From an uncultured Paracoccaceae bacterium (GTDB taxonomy: Bacteria > Pseudomonadota > Alphaproteobacteria > Rhodobacterales > Rhodobacteraceae): a DNA stretch of 64,000 nucleotides. The notes below the pieces were generated by a model. It searched no databases. It was given only the letters and a program-made list of their open reading frames with translations, and was not told the DNA's origin. The stretch is from positions 591,001 through 655,000 of the forward strand of contig CANLVP010000003.1 in NCBI GenBank assembly GCA_947494675.1, given 5' to 3'. Position numbers and translations under genes: made by a program. The number at the start of each line of letters is the position of its first letter. Position 1 is the stretch's first letter. Below are positions 44,799 through 52,765 of the stretch, piece after piece.

Positions 44799-45570
44799 CT
44801 ACATCTTCACGCCGTGATCCAGCCAGCATCTCGTCATAGAAGATCACGTGAGTTGGGAGGCGGCTGCTGGTACGCAGGTAGCGGCTGACAAAGGAATTGT
44901 AGATGCCGTATTTGAAGCCGATCTGCTGGTCACGTCCCCACAGCGACGGGTGCATCAGTGGACGGTTCCGTTCACAGAGCAGAACACCATTGCGGTAAAG
45001 CTGGAAATATACATCTTCGCCGCCTTCACCGTAGTGGGCATAGACCGTCACATCATTCCATCCGCCCCGCCACATCGCCATGGAGCCAAGGCTGCAATAG
45101 GTGTCATCGGAATACAGGATGTGGGGGTTGTCGTTGAACGTCAGTTGCCAAAGCGGCATCCCTTCGCCTTCGACCTTTGCCTGCGAAAGGTGAGTGTTGG
45201 CCCGTCCGAGGCTGTCAAAGTCAGCGGGGATGTATATCGAGTATCCGTACCAAATGCCCTCACCAGGCTCCGAGAACACGTTCTTGGGGCGCTCCTTGCG
45301 TTCTACCCTGCCACGGTCGTTGGAACAGTCATCCCAGCCCCGTGTGCCGCCGCAATCGCCATGCCTGATCTCAAACCGCTGCGCTAACTCACCACGCCGT
45401 GTGAAGCCCGTCACCATCGCAAATTGGTACGGCTGCCCATGGGATAGTCCTTCTTCGATGCGGGTGTTGTCGAGGATTTCGTAAACAGAGTCCGCCTGTG
45501 CTGTCGATGTCAGAGCTGCAATGAGCAGAGCCAGAGAGGCGATTTTGGTCACTTGGTCGATCATATGCAT
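44755..45570 (-). CDS. secreted polysaccharide lyase-like protein (heparin-lyase/PL fold)
   Basis: A 271-residue protein with a signal peptide (ASLALLIAALTSTAQA). The mature part has a beta-jelly-roll pattern with ERKERPKNVFSEPGEGIWYGYSIYIP and HILYSDD, then YAHYGEGGEDVYFQLYRNG and FKYGIYNS, as in the polysaccharide lyase family that includes heparin lyase I. The key landmarks are WYGYSIYIP and FKYGIYNSF. It would cleave uronic-acid polysaccharides outside the cytoplasm. The start is the ATG at 45570 or 45564; the upstream frame is not coding-like. Confidence 0.7.
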   Translation of the reverse strand: MHMIDQVTKIASLALLIAALTSTAQADSVYEILDNTRIEEGLSHGQPYQFAMVTGFTRRGELAQRFEIRHGDCGGTRGWDDCSNDRGRVERKERPKNVFSEPGEGIWYGYSIYIPADFDSLGRANTHLSQAKVEGEGMPLWQLTFNDNPHILYSDDTYCSLGSMAMWRGGWNDVTVYAHYGEGGEDVYFQLYRNGVLLCERNRPLMHPSLWGRDQQIGFKYGIYNSFVSRYLRTSSRLPTHVIFYDEMLAGSRREDVDVRMREAAGLPPVD

Positions 45571-45607
45571 CCTTTGATTTGGCGACGTTTTGACGGGCGG
45601 TGATGGA

Positions 45608-45880
45608 TCACCAGCGGCAATACACTGACTTGATCTGGTCACTGTAGCTGACCCGATACTCAACGATCCAAGTGGCCTCACCATTTGGGAAGTGACGCCA
45701 CGCTTCGACGCTTTCTACATCCGTCATGTAAACATGATCCTGGCGGGTGTTCGGTGCCGCCAGAAGGCAGTCCTGAACGTTGTTGCGTTGGATACCATCA
45801 GCCATCCAGAACCCTGCACCAACCAACACAGCCGCAATCACCCCAAAGATGACCCACCCTCCCAGTGCCTCATCACTCAT
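45608..45880 (-). CDS. small membrane protein, 90 aa
   Basis: One membrane helix (GGWVIFGVIAAVLVGAGFWM) near the N-terminus and a soluble beta-rich tail with two Cys. It overlaps the repressor-like gene upstream by 8 bp, so both share a transcript. Function unknown. Confidence 0.6.
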   Translation of the reverse strand: MSDEALGGWVIFGVIAAVLVGAGFWMADGIQRNNVQDCLLAAPNTRQDHVYMTDVESVEAWRHFPNGEATWIVEYRVSYSDQIKSVYCRW

Positions 45881-46121
45881 TTGGATTATCCTCTTTCGTT
45901 CGATCTACGGCGCTCGGACAAAGTTCCGTGCAATAGATGCCAACCAAATCGTTCGGAGTAACCAAGCCTCGTGTCGCATCATTGATGCGTTGCATCAGGG
46001 CTTTGCGTGGCACCACGCTACCATCTGCTATGCGGCTAATAGTGGCCGTGGTAGTGCCTACTGCCTTTGCAAAATCACCCATTGATGTGTTTTCGGTCGT
46101 AAGAAAGTCGTTGAGCCTCAT
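45873..46121 (-). CDS. Cro-like XRE helix-turn-helix protein
   Basis: An 82-residue protein with an HTH (SMGDFAKAVGTTTATISRIADG) and a LMQRINDATRG helix, typical of Cro-like regulators. It is divergent from the XRE regulator at 46245, with CTTACG-type repeats between, a layout like the cI/cro switch of temperate elements. Confidence 0.8.
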   Translation of the reverse strand: MRLNDFLTTENTSMGDFAKAVGTTTATISRIADGSVVPRKALMQRINDATRGLVTPNDLVGIYCTELCPSAVDRTKEDNPNE

Positions 46122-46123
46122 AA

Positions 46124-46149
46124 CTTACGTACTTACGTTTTTCGTAAGT
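46124..46149. promoter_or_regulatory. operator repeats between divergent HTH genes
   Basis: ACTTACG (46131-46137) and CGTAAGT (46143-46149) form a dyad with a 5-T centre. A further ACTTACG copy overlaps at 46123-46129 in the same direction. More ACGTAA-like sites lie near 46731. These are likely binding sites of one or both XRE proteins. Confidence 0.6.
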
Positions 46150-46244
46150 GATTCGCCAGTATTTTACGTTCAAGCTAAGAAGAGCTTCCAAAATGTTACG
46201 AATAATGTAAGGGTGTAAAAAGAGTTGTTCCCGAGACAAAGCCC

Positions 46245-46664
46245 GTGGCGATACATCAAACCCTACGACAAGCAAGAGAGCAGGCTGGCCTCAACTTGGA
46301 AAAGGCTGCTGAATGTATTGGTATCAGTGGAGCCAGCTTTTCCCGTATGGAAAATGGACTATCACAGGTCACCATGGAACGCTTGGAGATGCTGGCCGCT
46401 TTATACGAGGTGTCTGCATCCGCATTGGTGGAAGGCAGCATCGTGACCAAGCCGTCCACCATCGACATTGACCGTCTCAAGCTGGTTGTTGAAGCCGTAC
46501 AGCAGGTGGTGAACGACCTCCAAGCCCAACCGTCACCAGAAAAGATGGCATTGGCGGTGAGCGAACTCTACCGCCTTGAGATCACTCATATCGTTAACGA
46601 CGCATCAGCAGAGTTTGATCCTGCACGGCACATTGGCATCATCGATGCGATGTTCCGAACCTAA
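46245..46664 (+). CDS. XRE-family transcriptional regulator (CI-like)
   Basis: A 139-residue protein: HTH (LRQAREQAGLNLEKAAECIGIS, then SFSRMENGLSQVTMERLEMLA) and a C-terminal helical part. It starts with GTG at 46245. It is divergent from the Cro-like gene and 66 bp before the peptidase module, so it probably decides between element states. Confidence 0.78.
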   Translation: MAIHQTLRQAREQAGLNLEKAAECIGISGASFSRMENGLSQVTMERLEMLAALYEVSASALVEGSIVTKPSTIDIDRLKLVVEAVQQVVNDLQAQPSPEKMALAVSELYRLEITHIVNDASAEFDPARHIGIIDAMFRT

Positions 46665-46730
46665 GGCCCATTGATATTCTAACTTGAAAAAATGAATCTT
46701 TAGGCTTCATTACTTTCATTTTTTCCGATA

Positions 46731-47459
46731 ATGTTACGTAAATTTTCACAATGCCGTGGGGGCAGTTCGTTGAACTCTGTAGAAGATACTATACGTGCGA
46801 GGCTTGCTTCAGACGTTGATCCGAAATTTTTTCGTGCGCTGTCAGTCGCAATAACTTGGGCATATCAACAGCTTTTTGAACAACTTAATGAAAACGAATA
46901 CCTCGACCTAAACCGAAGAAAGCTTGAGTTTGGCAAGCAGCGTTCAGCCGCAGTTGAGGAAGCAATCATACGTGTGTGTCGGGATCACGGTGTCCCGTAC
47001 GAATGGAAGCGTTTGGACTATAATGGCCAAAGTAAGCTTGTTGTTCTTTGCGGTAGGGTACTGATGATTCATGAGGCGGTGCAACTGGGTGTAAAAGGAC
47101 CTTATGCTGCTGATTACAAACGTAGCCTAGCTGGTACGTACAACATGACGCGACAGCTTGAACTGGATTTGGGTGACATACCAGGAAAAGTCTGTGATTG
47201 GTCGGGAGATGTTCTAGCAACTTTGTTACATGGTTTTGCGGGTTCGCTATGGACACACGAGCAACGCGCACTTGGTTCGCTTCGGGTTGCCGTAGCAGAC
47301 GGGAGCTATGATAGCTGGCTTGTGAACCAGGACGTAACTGAATTGGCTGTAGAAGGCCGCAGAAATTCGTCTATCGGCGACAGAGACAAGCAAGTGCAGC
47401 AAGATCGCACACGGGTCACGCTGAGGCAAGAAGCACGAAAGAAAGACAAAAGGCGATGA
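46731..47459 (+). CDS. hypothetical partner of the ImmA/IrrE protein
   Basis: A 242-residue protein of unknown family. It has a helical first half (FFRALSVAITWAYQQLFEQL), a GVPYEWKRLDYNGQSKLVVLCGR core that could be a nuclease-like beta sheet, and a Lys/Arg-rich tail. Its stop overlaps the next start (ATGA), so the pair acts as a unit. The ATG at 46731 lacks a good site; a TTG at 46770 after GGGGGC is an alternative. Confidence 0.6.
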   Translation: MLRKFSQCRGGSSLNSVEDTIRARLASDVDPKFFRALSVAITWAYQQLFEQLNENEYLDLNRRKLEFGKQRSAAVEEAIIRVCRDHGVPYEWKRLDYNGQSKLVVLCGRVLMIHEAVQLGVKGPYAADYKRSLAGTYNMTRQLELDLGDIPGKVCDWSGDVLATLLHGFAGSLWTHEQRALGSLRVAVADGSYDSWLVNQDVTELAVEGRRNSSIGDRDKQVQQDRTRVTLRQEARKKDKRR

Positions 47460-48676
47460 GAGTCGGCGTCGAACGCTTTGAAGGAATACGACTTCGTCAA
47501 GCACGTATGTCAAAAGGCCATCGGATGAACGCTTTGTCCAAACTGGTCGGAGTTTCGAGCCAAGCTATCGGTCAATACGAACGTAACGAACATAAACCAA
47601 CCATGGATGTCGTTGCTCGTTTGGCGGATGAATTGGAGTTTGAACCAGATTTTCTTATGACACCTGTCAAACAGAGTGATGTTGGATTGGTATTCTGGCG
47701 AGATCGCAGATCAGAGAGTAAATTTGCAAGGGAGCAGACCGAGCAGCGTATGCTGTGGGCGTTGGAGGTGTTCGAGTTACTAGAGGGCTATGCCGAATTC
47801 CACACTGATGCACTCCCCGAGGTAGGCTTTAGTTACGACTACAGATTCACAACCAATGACGATCTTGAACGACTTGTTGTTCAGGTTAGGGAAGAAATGG
47901 GACTGGGGCTTGGACCAATTCCAAACATGACGATGGCACTGGAAAACGTTGGAATTCCAGTGGTTTTGCTGGACGTACCATCAGATAAACAAGATGGATT
48001 TCAGTGGTTTTCTGACATTTCAGATCGGCATTTTATCGGAATCAACACTAAGAACAGTACAGGTTGTCGGGTTCGGTTTGACCTGGCGCACGAGTTCGCA
48101 CACATCCTTCTTCACAGGGCCGTAGAAAAATCTGATGCCGTGGCAAATCACAAGTTGCTTGAGCAGCAGGCTAACTACTTCGCGGGTGCTTTCCTCTTCC
48201 CTGCTGAAAGGTTCATGGAAGATGTGACGGTTCCTAGTATCGACTATTTCCTTTCTTTGAAAAGAAAATGGGGGGTGAGTGTCACTGGAATGATTGAACG
48301 CGCATTCTCGCTAGGGATGATAGACAAGTTCCAACGCACCGACTTGCATCGCAGTTGTGGACGCAGAAAGTGGCGTGGTTACGGTCGTAGTGAACCTATG
48401 GATGAGGACATCCCGATAAAGACACCAAAGTTAATGCGGAAAGCTTTCGAGCTTCTGGTTAATGAAGGTGTGATATCAGCAGAAGGATTGAGAGGTGCGC
48501 TTCCAATTCCCGCATCGGAGTTTGAAGCAATTATTGGGTTACCAAAGGATAGTTTTAATCAGTTTGCATCGGCATTTGACAAGGTAAGGATACTACCAGT
48601 GAGAAATTTGTCGTCAGCAACTTTGACTAAACACAGCGCAGAAGTGGTTCCTTTTGGGCGGCGAGAAAACGGTTAG
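47456..48676 (+). CDS. XRE-ImmA/IrrE metallopeptidase
   Basis: A 406-residue protein. The N-terminus is an XRE HTH (LSKLVGVSSQAIGQYERNEHKPTM region). Residues about 211-215 are HEFAH, the zinc HExxH motif of ImmA/IrrE peptidases, and about 25 residues later EQQANYFAGAFLFP supplies the third ligand. IrrE/ImmA proteins cut repressors to induce repair genes or mobile elements. Coupled to the unknown gene upstream, this may be a stress sensor, a toxin-antitoxin pair or a defence module. Confidence 0.85.
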   Translation: MRVGVERFEGIRLRQARMSKGHRMNALSKLVGVSSQAIGQYERNEHKPTMDVVARLADELEFEPDFLMTPVKQSDVGLVFWRDRRSESKFAREQTEQRMLWALEVFELLEGYAEFHTDALPEVGFSYDYRFTTNDDLERLVVQVREEMGLGLGPIPNMTMALENVGIPVVLLDVPSDKQDGFQWFSDISDRHFIGINTKNSTGCRVRFDLAHEFAHILLHRAVEKSDAVANHKLLEQQANYFAGAFLFPAERFMEDVTVPSIDYFLSLKRKWGVSVTGMIERAFSLGMIDKFQRTDLHRSCGRRKWRGYGRSEPMDEDIPIKTPKLMRKAFELLVNEGVISAEGLRGALPIPASEFEAIIGLPKDSFNQFASAFDKVRILPVRNLSSATLTKHSAEVVPFGRRENG

Positions 48677-48699
48677 GGCAGCTATGGTGCCAACCATGG

Positions 48700-50427
48700 T
48701 CAATCGGATTTGGAACCAATCAAACTCCAATCCACCAACGGATAATCCACCCTCTTGATCTCTTCTTTGAGTTCTTCCACACCAAACCCATTGCCGTAGA
48801 TGTCAAAAGCATCAGTGTTGCTCCGCGTCCATCCACCCAGCGCACGAGCGATCTCGGGATGCACTCGTCCGTTGCGCATGGCGTCCCTAAAGTTATGCCT
48901 GAAAGAGTGAAATTTATGACGTGGACCATGGGTGCCGACTGATTTCAGGTACCTATTCACCTTCTTGCTGAAGTTCGTCGAATAGTACCCGTCAGCGCCA
49001 CGAGTGATGTCACCGAACAGCTTTGCGTTGGAGGGGCGAGTTCCGTGGTATTCAAGTAAACCGAAATCAATAAGACGGGGATGGATCGGTACGAATCGGA
49101 CCGAACTGCCAGTCTTAACTGACTTGTCATCGTCACCAGTGGCGCTGATGTGGGTCACATCAAAGCCCCAGATGTTTTCCTCCAGCTTGATGTCAGCGGC
49201 GTCCAGTTGGCAAATCTCATTGGAGCGCATTCCATTCCACAGGGCGATCAAAGGCACCCAGAACAGGCTGCTATTGCGTTCCTGATCGCCATAGATACGG
49301 CTGGTGAAGATGGTGCTGAGTTGATCGTTGCTGAACGCCTCACGCTTATCTTCTTTACGCACGGGGTCGGCGACCTTGATCTCGCCGTACGCCGTTGGCA
49401 TCCGATCCATCATGCCCTTACGATGGCACCAGGCGAGGAATGTCATTAGCCATCGCAGATAGTTGTTCACACCCGTAGGTGACAGCTTTGCCATCCTTTT
49501 GCGTTCGGCAACATCAGCCATCTCGTGAAGAGTATGACGCTCAGCACCTGGTAGCTTCTTGAAGTTTGGAGGAAGCCTCATGATCAGATCACGTACCTCC
49601 TCTATCGTGCCTTCACTGATGTCACTGACAGGTGTGTTGTCGCCAATGATCTGGAACACGACATCAAGGTAACCTCTGATGGAATCCTTTGTCTTCTTGG
49701 TACGATGCTTGTTGGGGTTTGCCAGAAACTTCTCCATCAGTTCCGTCAGGCTCGGGATCGGTTGCGGAGGTTCGGCAAGCTGATCGCCCAGTGATTTGTA
49801 CGGATGAGGCTGCCCCGTGACTGGATTGACGAACATCGGGTTCGGGTTGCTATGTACCGAATATCCTTCCAGCACTGCCAACTCTGCTCGTTTGGCATCG
49901 ATGAAGGCATCGGCGCAGACCTTGAGAAGTTGCCGATACGCTTTTGACTCTTTTGGAATTAGGACACTGTTCTCCTCAGCAAGTTGGTGCGCCTTAATTC
50001 TGGTCATTGGGATGTCATTGTCGTTTCCCCTGAGTTGAGCAACAACACCCTTGATCGCTGCACTCCGAGTATCCACGAAGTCATTCCAGCTAAGCCCACT
50101 TTGCTTTTGCTCTTCGATCAGATTGGACTGATCTTGCATACAACGGGCGTATTCCTCACGCCCCAAAGAGATCAGTTGTTCCTCTGTAAGTTCATGGATC
50201 GTTTCCCGCATGTCCTCAAGGCCGCGAAACACCGCGTTTATCTCTCTTCGTTTTTGTTGAGTTGCAGCAGTTGCCCGCTGAAGGGCTTCTGATCTGTTAG
50301 AAGTTTTCAAAGAAACCCAGTGTTCTTTGCGCCTTAGCCGCTTTTGCATCGATTTTGGCACCTGAACACGCACATACCAGCGGTTACCTCGGAGAAAGAT
50401 TTTGGGGACTGATACACGAGGGTTCAT
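48700..50427 (-). CDS. tyrosine integrase of the genomic island (DUF6538-type)
   Basis: A 575-residue integrase. The N-terminus (VPKIFLRGNRWYVRVQVPKSM) is a DUF6538 arm-binding domain. The catalytic residues are visible: Arg in NGMRSNEICQLD, HxxR in HSFRHNFRD, and Tyr in TDAFDIYGNG. Its start is 92 bp from the right attachment repeat in the tRNA gene, so it is the integrase that inserted the 28.0-50.5 kb island. Confidence 0.92.
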   Translation of the reverse strand: MNPRVSVPKIFLRGNRWYVRVQVPKSMQKRLRRKEHWVSLKTSNRSEALQRATAATQQKRREINAVFRGLEDMRETIHELTEEQLISLGREEYARCMQDQSNLIEEQKQSGLSWNDFVDTRSAAIKGVVAQLRGNDNDIPMTRIKAHQLAEENSVLIPKESKAYRQLLKVCADAFIDAKRAELAVLEGYSVHSNPNPMFVNPVTGQPHPYKSLGDQLAEPPQPIPSLTELMEKFLANPNKHRTKKTKDSIRGYLDVVFQIIGDNTPVSDISEGTIEEVRDLIMRLPPNFKKLPGAERHTLHEMADVAERKRMAKLSPTGVNNYLRWLMTFLAWCHRKGMMDRMPTAYGEIKVADPVRKEDKREAFSNDQLSTIFTSRIYGDQERNSSLFWVPLIALWNGMRSNEICQLDAADIKLEENIWGFDVTHISATGDDDKSVKTGSSVRFVPIHPRLIDFGLLEYHGTRPSNAKLFGDITRGADGYYSTNFSKKVNRYLKSVGTHGPRHKFHSFRHNFRDAMRNGRVHPEIARALGGWTRSNTDAFDIYGNGFGVEELKEEIKRVDYPLVDWSLIGSKSD

Positions 50428-50518
50428 GAGGGCTACTGTAGCAATCTATTGTAGCAGTGCAAGTTACACAAACCCCTATTTCGCATTATGTATCTGAAAA
50501 ACAAGGGTTAATTGTGTG

Positions 50519-50537
50519 GGTGGCGGAGACGAAGGGA
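50519..50537. repeat. right attachment repeat in tRNA-Ser
   Basis: Identical over 19 bases to 28009-28027. It includes the 3' acceptor strand and CCA of the tRNA gene, so insertion left the tRNA intact. Confidence 0.88.
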
Positions 50538-50610
50538 TTCGAACCCTCGAGACGGTTTCCCGCCTACTCCCTTAGCAGGGGAGCGCCTTCGACCACTCGG
50601 CCACGTCTCC
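50521..50610 (-). tRNA. tRNA-Ser(GCT)
   Basis: Read on the minus strand, the gene starts GGAGACG and ends CGTCTCC-G-CCA with an encoded CCA. The anticodon stem CTCCC/GGGAG encloses CTGCTAA, giving anticodon GCT. A long variable arm (class II) and GGTTCGAATCC T-arm are present. Length is 90 bases. The gene is the integration target of the island to its left. Confidence 0.97.
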
Positions 50611-51059
50611 GCTGACCCGTTTAGGGAGGGGTTCGGGGGAAAACAAGCGGAAAATCGGGCCTGTTTGCATGTCCTTGCATTTTCGCGCCGTTAGGCCGCC
50701 CAGAGGTTAACGCCGTTAACACTTCGCCGATTTGAGGGGGCAGAACCCATGCACAACCGATACACACCCCATGCACATCATGTTCCGGCCAATCATGGCT
50801 AACGCACCGCGCGGTGGGTGTGGTTGCCAAAGGTTAAACGCCGGGGCGAAACAGCCGCCCCGGCGGGTGGCTCAGCAGAAAGACAGCGCAAGATAGAGCA
50901 GCGCGGAGAGGAACGCTGCGCGGCGTGGGCAGAGGCCGAATGCTGGCGAAAAGCCAAAACAGCGACGACCAACTTGATACATGCCAGAGCCCAAGCTTGA
51001 CGGAGGGCGCGCGCATTTGTTCAAGTGAATACAACCGGAACTGGTTTTTAGGAATTTTC
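50611..51059. other. non-coding stretch
   Basis: No credible gene. A perfect 8-bp hairpin (CCGGGGCG / CGCCCCGG, 50841-50863) lies in the middle without a T-run. Confidence 0.45.
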
Positions 51060-52421
51060 ATGAGTACAGAGCAACTACCTGACTATTTGAAGCAGGGCGA
51101 ACCGGCGCGGTTGTTCCCGGTCTTAGCAACAACGTCAAAAGAAGGGCGCACGACATCCATCGTTCTCGCTTGTCTGTGCAAGATCGATGAATTCGGTGCG
51201 CAGCTATTGGCCTCCGTCGGTCAGAAGGTTGGCAAACGCTCCTCTCTCCAGACTTTCTCCGAAATCGTCTTTCAAAAGCAATCCGCAGACATCAAGGACC
51301 GGCCCGATGGGCTAATTGTTCTTAAGATCGGAAGCCGCAATTGGCGCGCGATTGTCGAGGCGAAAGTTGGCAGCGCGGAATTGGACCCCGATCAAGTCGA
51401 GCGGTATCGCATTCTTGCTAAGGAAAACGGTGTCGACTGTGTGATTACTATCTCAAACCAATTCGCAACGTCCCCCGGCAGTCATCCCGTGGAATCTGTT
51501 CGGAAGAGTCGATCTAAGATTCCGGTCTTTCACTGGTCGTGGATGCACATTCTCACGGCGGCTGATCTACTGGTTTCAGGTGACAATGTTGGCGACGACG
51601 ATCAGCGTCTTCTCCTGAATGAATTGCGTCGGTTTTTGACCCATGAAAGCGCGGGGGTTAAGGGATTTGACCGGATGCCGAAAGAATGGTCAGAGCTCAA
51701 CAAGCTGGTTTCAAGCGGTGGTGCGATCGCCGCCAAATCACCGGTTGCCCACACAGTCATGGAGGCATGGCACCAGGAAACCCGAGATCTTTCGATGATC
51801 CTAAGTCGCATGACCGGCATGACCGTCCCGGAGAAATTGCCTCGCAAACACGCCGGGAACCCGGCCCAACGCCAAAAAGATGAACTCATTGAATTGCGCG
51901 ATGACAATTGCCTGAGAAGCGTGCTTGTCGTTCCGGATGCAGCCGCACCGATAGAAATTACCGCCGACATTATGCGCCGCTCTGTCGATGTTGGCATGTC
52001 GCTGCGAGCCCCTGACGACAAGAAATCTACCAAAGCGCGCCTAAATTGGTTGCTGCGTCAGATCAAAGCAACTGAGACGGATGACATATTTATCCGTCTT
52101 CTTTGGCCCGGCACCAGCGAGCCGACGCAGTTCCCGCTTTCTGAACTTCGCGCGAACGTTGACTTGGCGTCGGAAGGCAAGGAACATCTAAGAGCAACTG
52201 GCTTCCACGTTTTCGTGTCCGAACGATTGGGGGGCCGTTTTGCCCAGCAGACGAATTTTATCTCAGAAATTGAGCGAATTGTTCCAGCGTTTTACGGCGA
52301 GATTGGTGCGAATTTGGCGGCATGGGTGCGCAAAGCGCCCCAGATCAAGGCGGAACGATCAAGTGGGCAGGATGTGTCCCCAAGCGGATTGGCCGAGGAC
52401 GCCGAGGATTTCGAGCTTTAG
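51060..52421 (+). CDS. PD-(D/E)XK nuclease-like hypothetical protein, 453 aa
   Basis: The ATG at 51060 follows TTAGGA by 6 bp. Residues about 78-105 contain DRPDGLIVL and IVEAKVG, the PD and ExK halves of a PD-(D/E)XK nuclease core, followed by a DPDQVERYRILAKENGVDCVI helix-strand. The remaining 300 residues are unassigned, alpha/beta, with no helicase motifs. It stands alone between the tRNA and ychF. It may be a defence or repair nuclease; the function is an inference. Confidence 0.7.
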   Translation: MSTEQLPDYLKQGEPARLFPVLATTSKEGRTTSIVLACLCKIDEFGAQLLASVGQKVGKRSSLQTFSEIVFQKQSADIKDRPDGLIVLKIGSRNWRAIVEAKVGSAELDPDQVERYRILAKENGVDCVITISNQFATSPGSHPVESVRKSRSKIPVFHWSWMHILTAADLLVSGDNVGDDDQRLLLNELRRFLTHESAGVKGFDRMPKEWSELNKLVSSGGAIAAKSPVAHTVMEAWHQETRDLSMILSRMTGMTVPEKLPRKHAGNPAQRQKDELIELRDDNCLRSVLVVPDAAAPIEITADIMRRSVDVGMSLRAPDDKKSTKARLNWLLRQIKATETDDIFIRLLWPGTSEPTQFPLSELRANVDLASEGKEHLRATGFHVFVSERLGGRFAQQTNFISEIERIVPAFYGEIGANLAAWVRKAPQIKAERSSGQDVSPSGLAEDAEDFEL

Positions 52422-52479
52422 CAAATTGCTCTATAATAGAGGCTGATGATTGGCCCGAAAATGCTGGCCAAGCGCGTGG

Positions 52480-52738
52480 GTGCCGGGGTGAACCCCGGCC
52501 TACGGCTTGGTGCGTGAGATCACGCACCCTACGGGTGGGGACGGTGGTGGGGGAGGTGCCGGTCTGAAGCCCGGCCTACGGGGGTCGAGACGCGGCGCCA
52601 AGAAGATCACCTGTGTAGCTGGGCATTGCTTTGCAACGCCCCGTGCCACCCACCTAAAAAGGTCTTCGCCTATGGGGCGTTCCGCCCAGAGGATCACCTG
52701 TGTGGCTGGGCATTACTGCGTAACGCCCCTTGCCACCG
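52480..52738. repeat. palindromic repeat cluster (REP/BIME-like)
   Basis: Two copies of GTGCCGG...CCCGGCCTACGG (52480-52505, 52556-52581), a perfect hairpin GCCGGGGT-GA-ACCCCGGC (52482-52499) and another GGTGCGTGA-GA-TCACGCACC (52509-52528). Then two 46-bp direct copies start GATCACCTGTGT (52605-52650 and 52692-52738), differing at a few positions. Such clusters in roseobacters are dispersed non-coding families. Confidence 0.8.
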
Positions 52739-52739
52739 T

Positions 52740-52765
52740 TAACAAAAAGGCTTCGCTTTTTGTTA
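52740..52765 (-). terminator. rho-independent terminator of ychF
   Basis: TAACAAAAAG and CTTTTTGTTA form a perfect 10-bp stem around GCTTCG. On the minus strand it directly follows the ychF stop and ends in a T-run. The symmetric A and T runs could also stop transcription from the left. Confidence 0.75.

Noticed and set aside
50821..51000. 60-codon frame and hairpin right of the tRNA
   Set aside because: The frame is short with no domain; the hairpin lacks a T-run, so neither was called as a gene or terminator.
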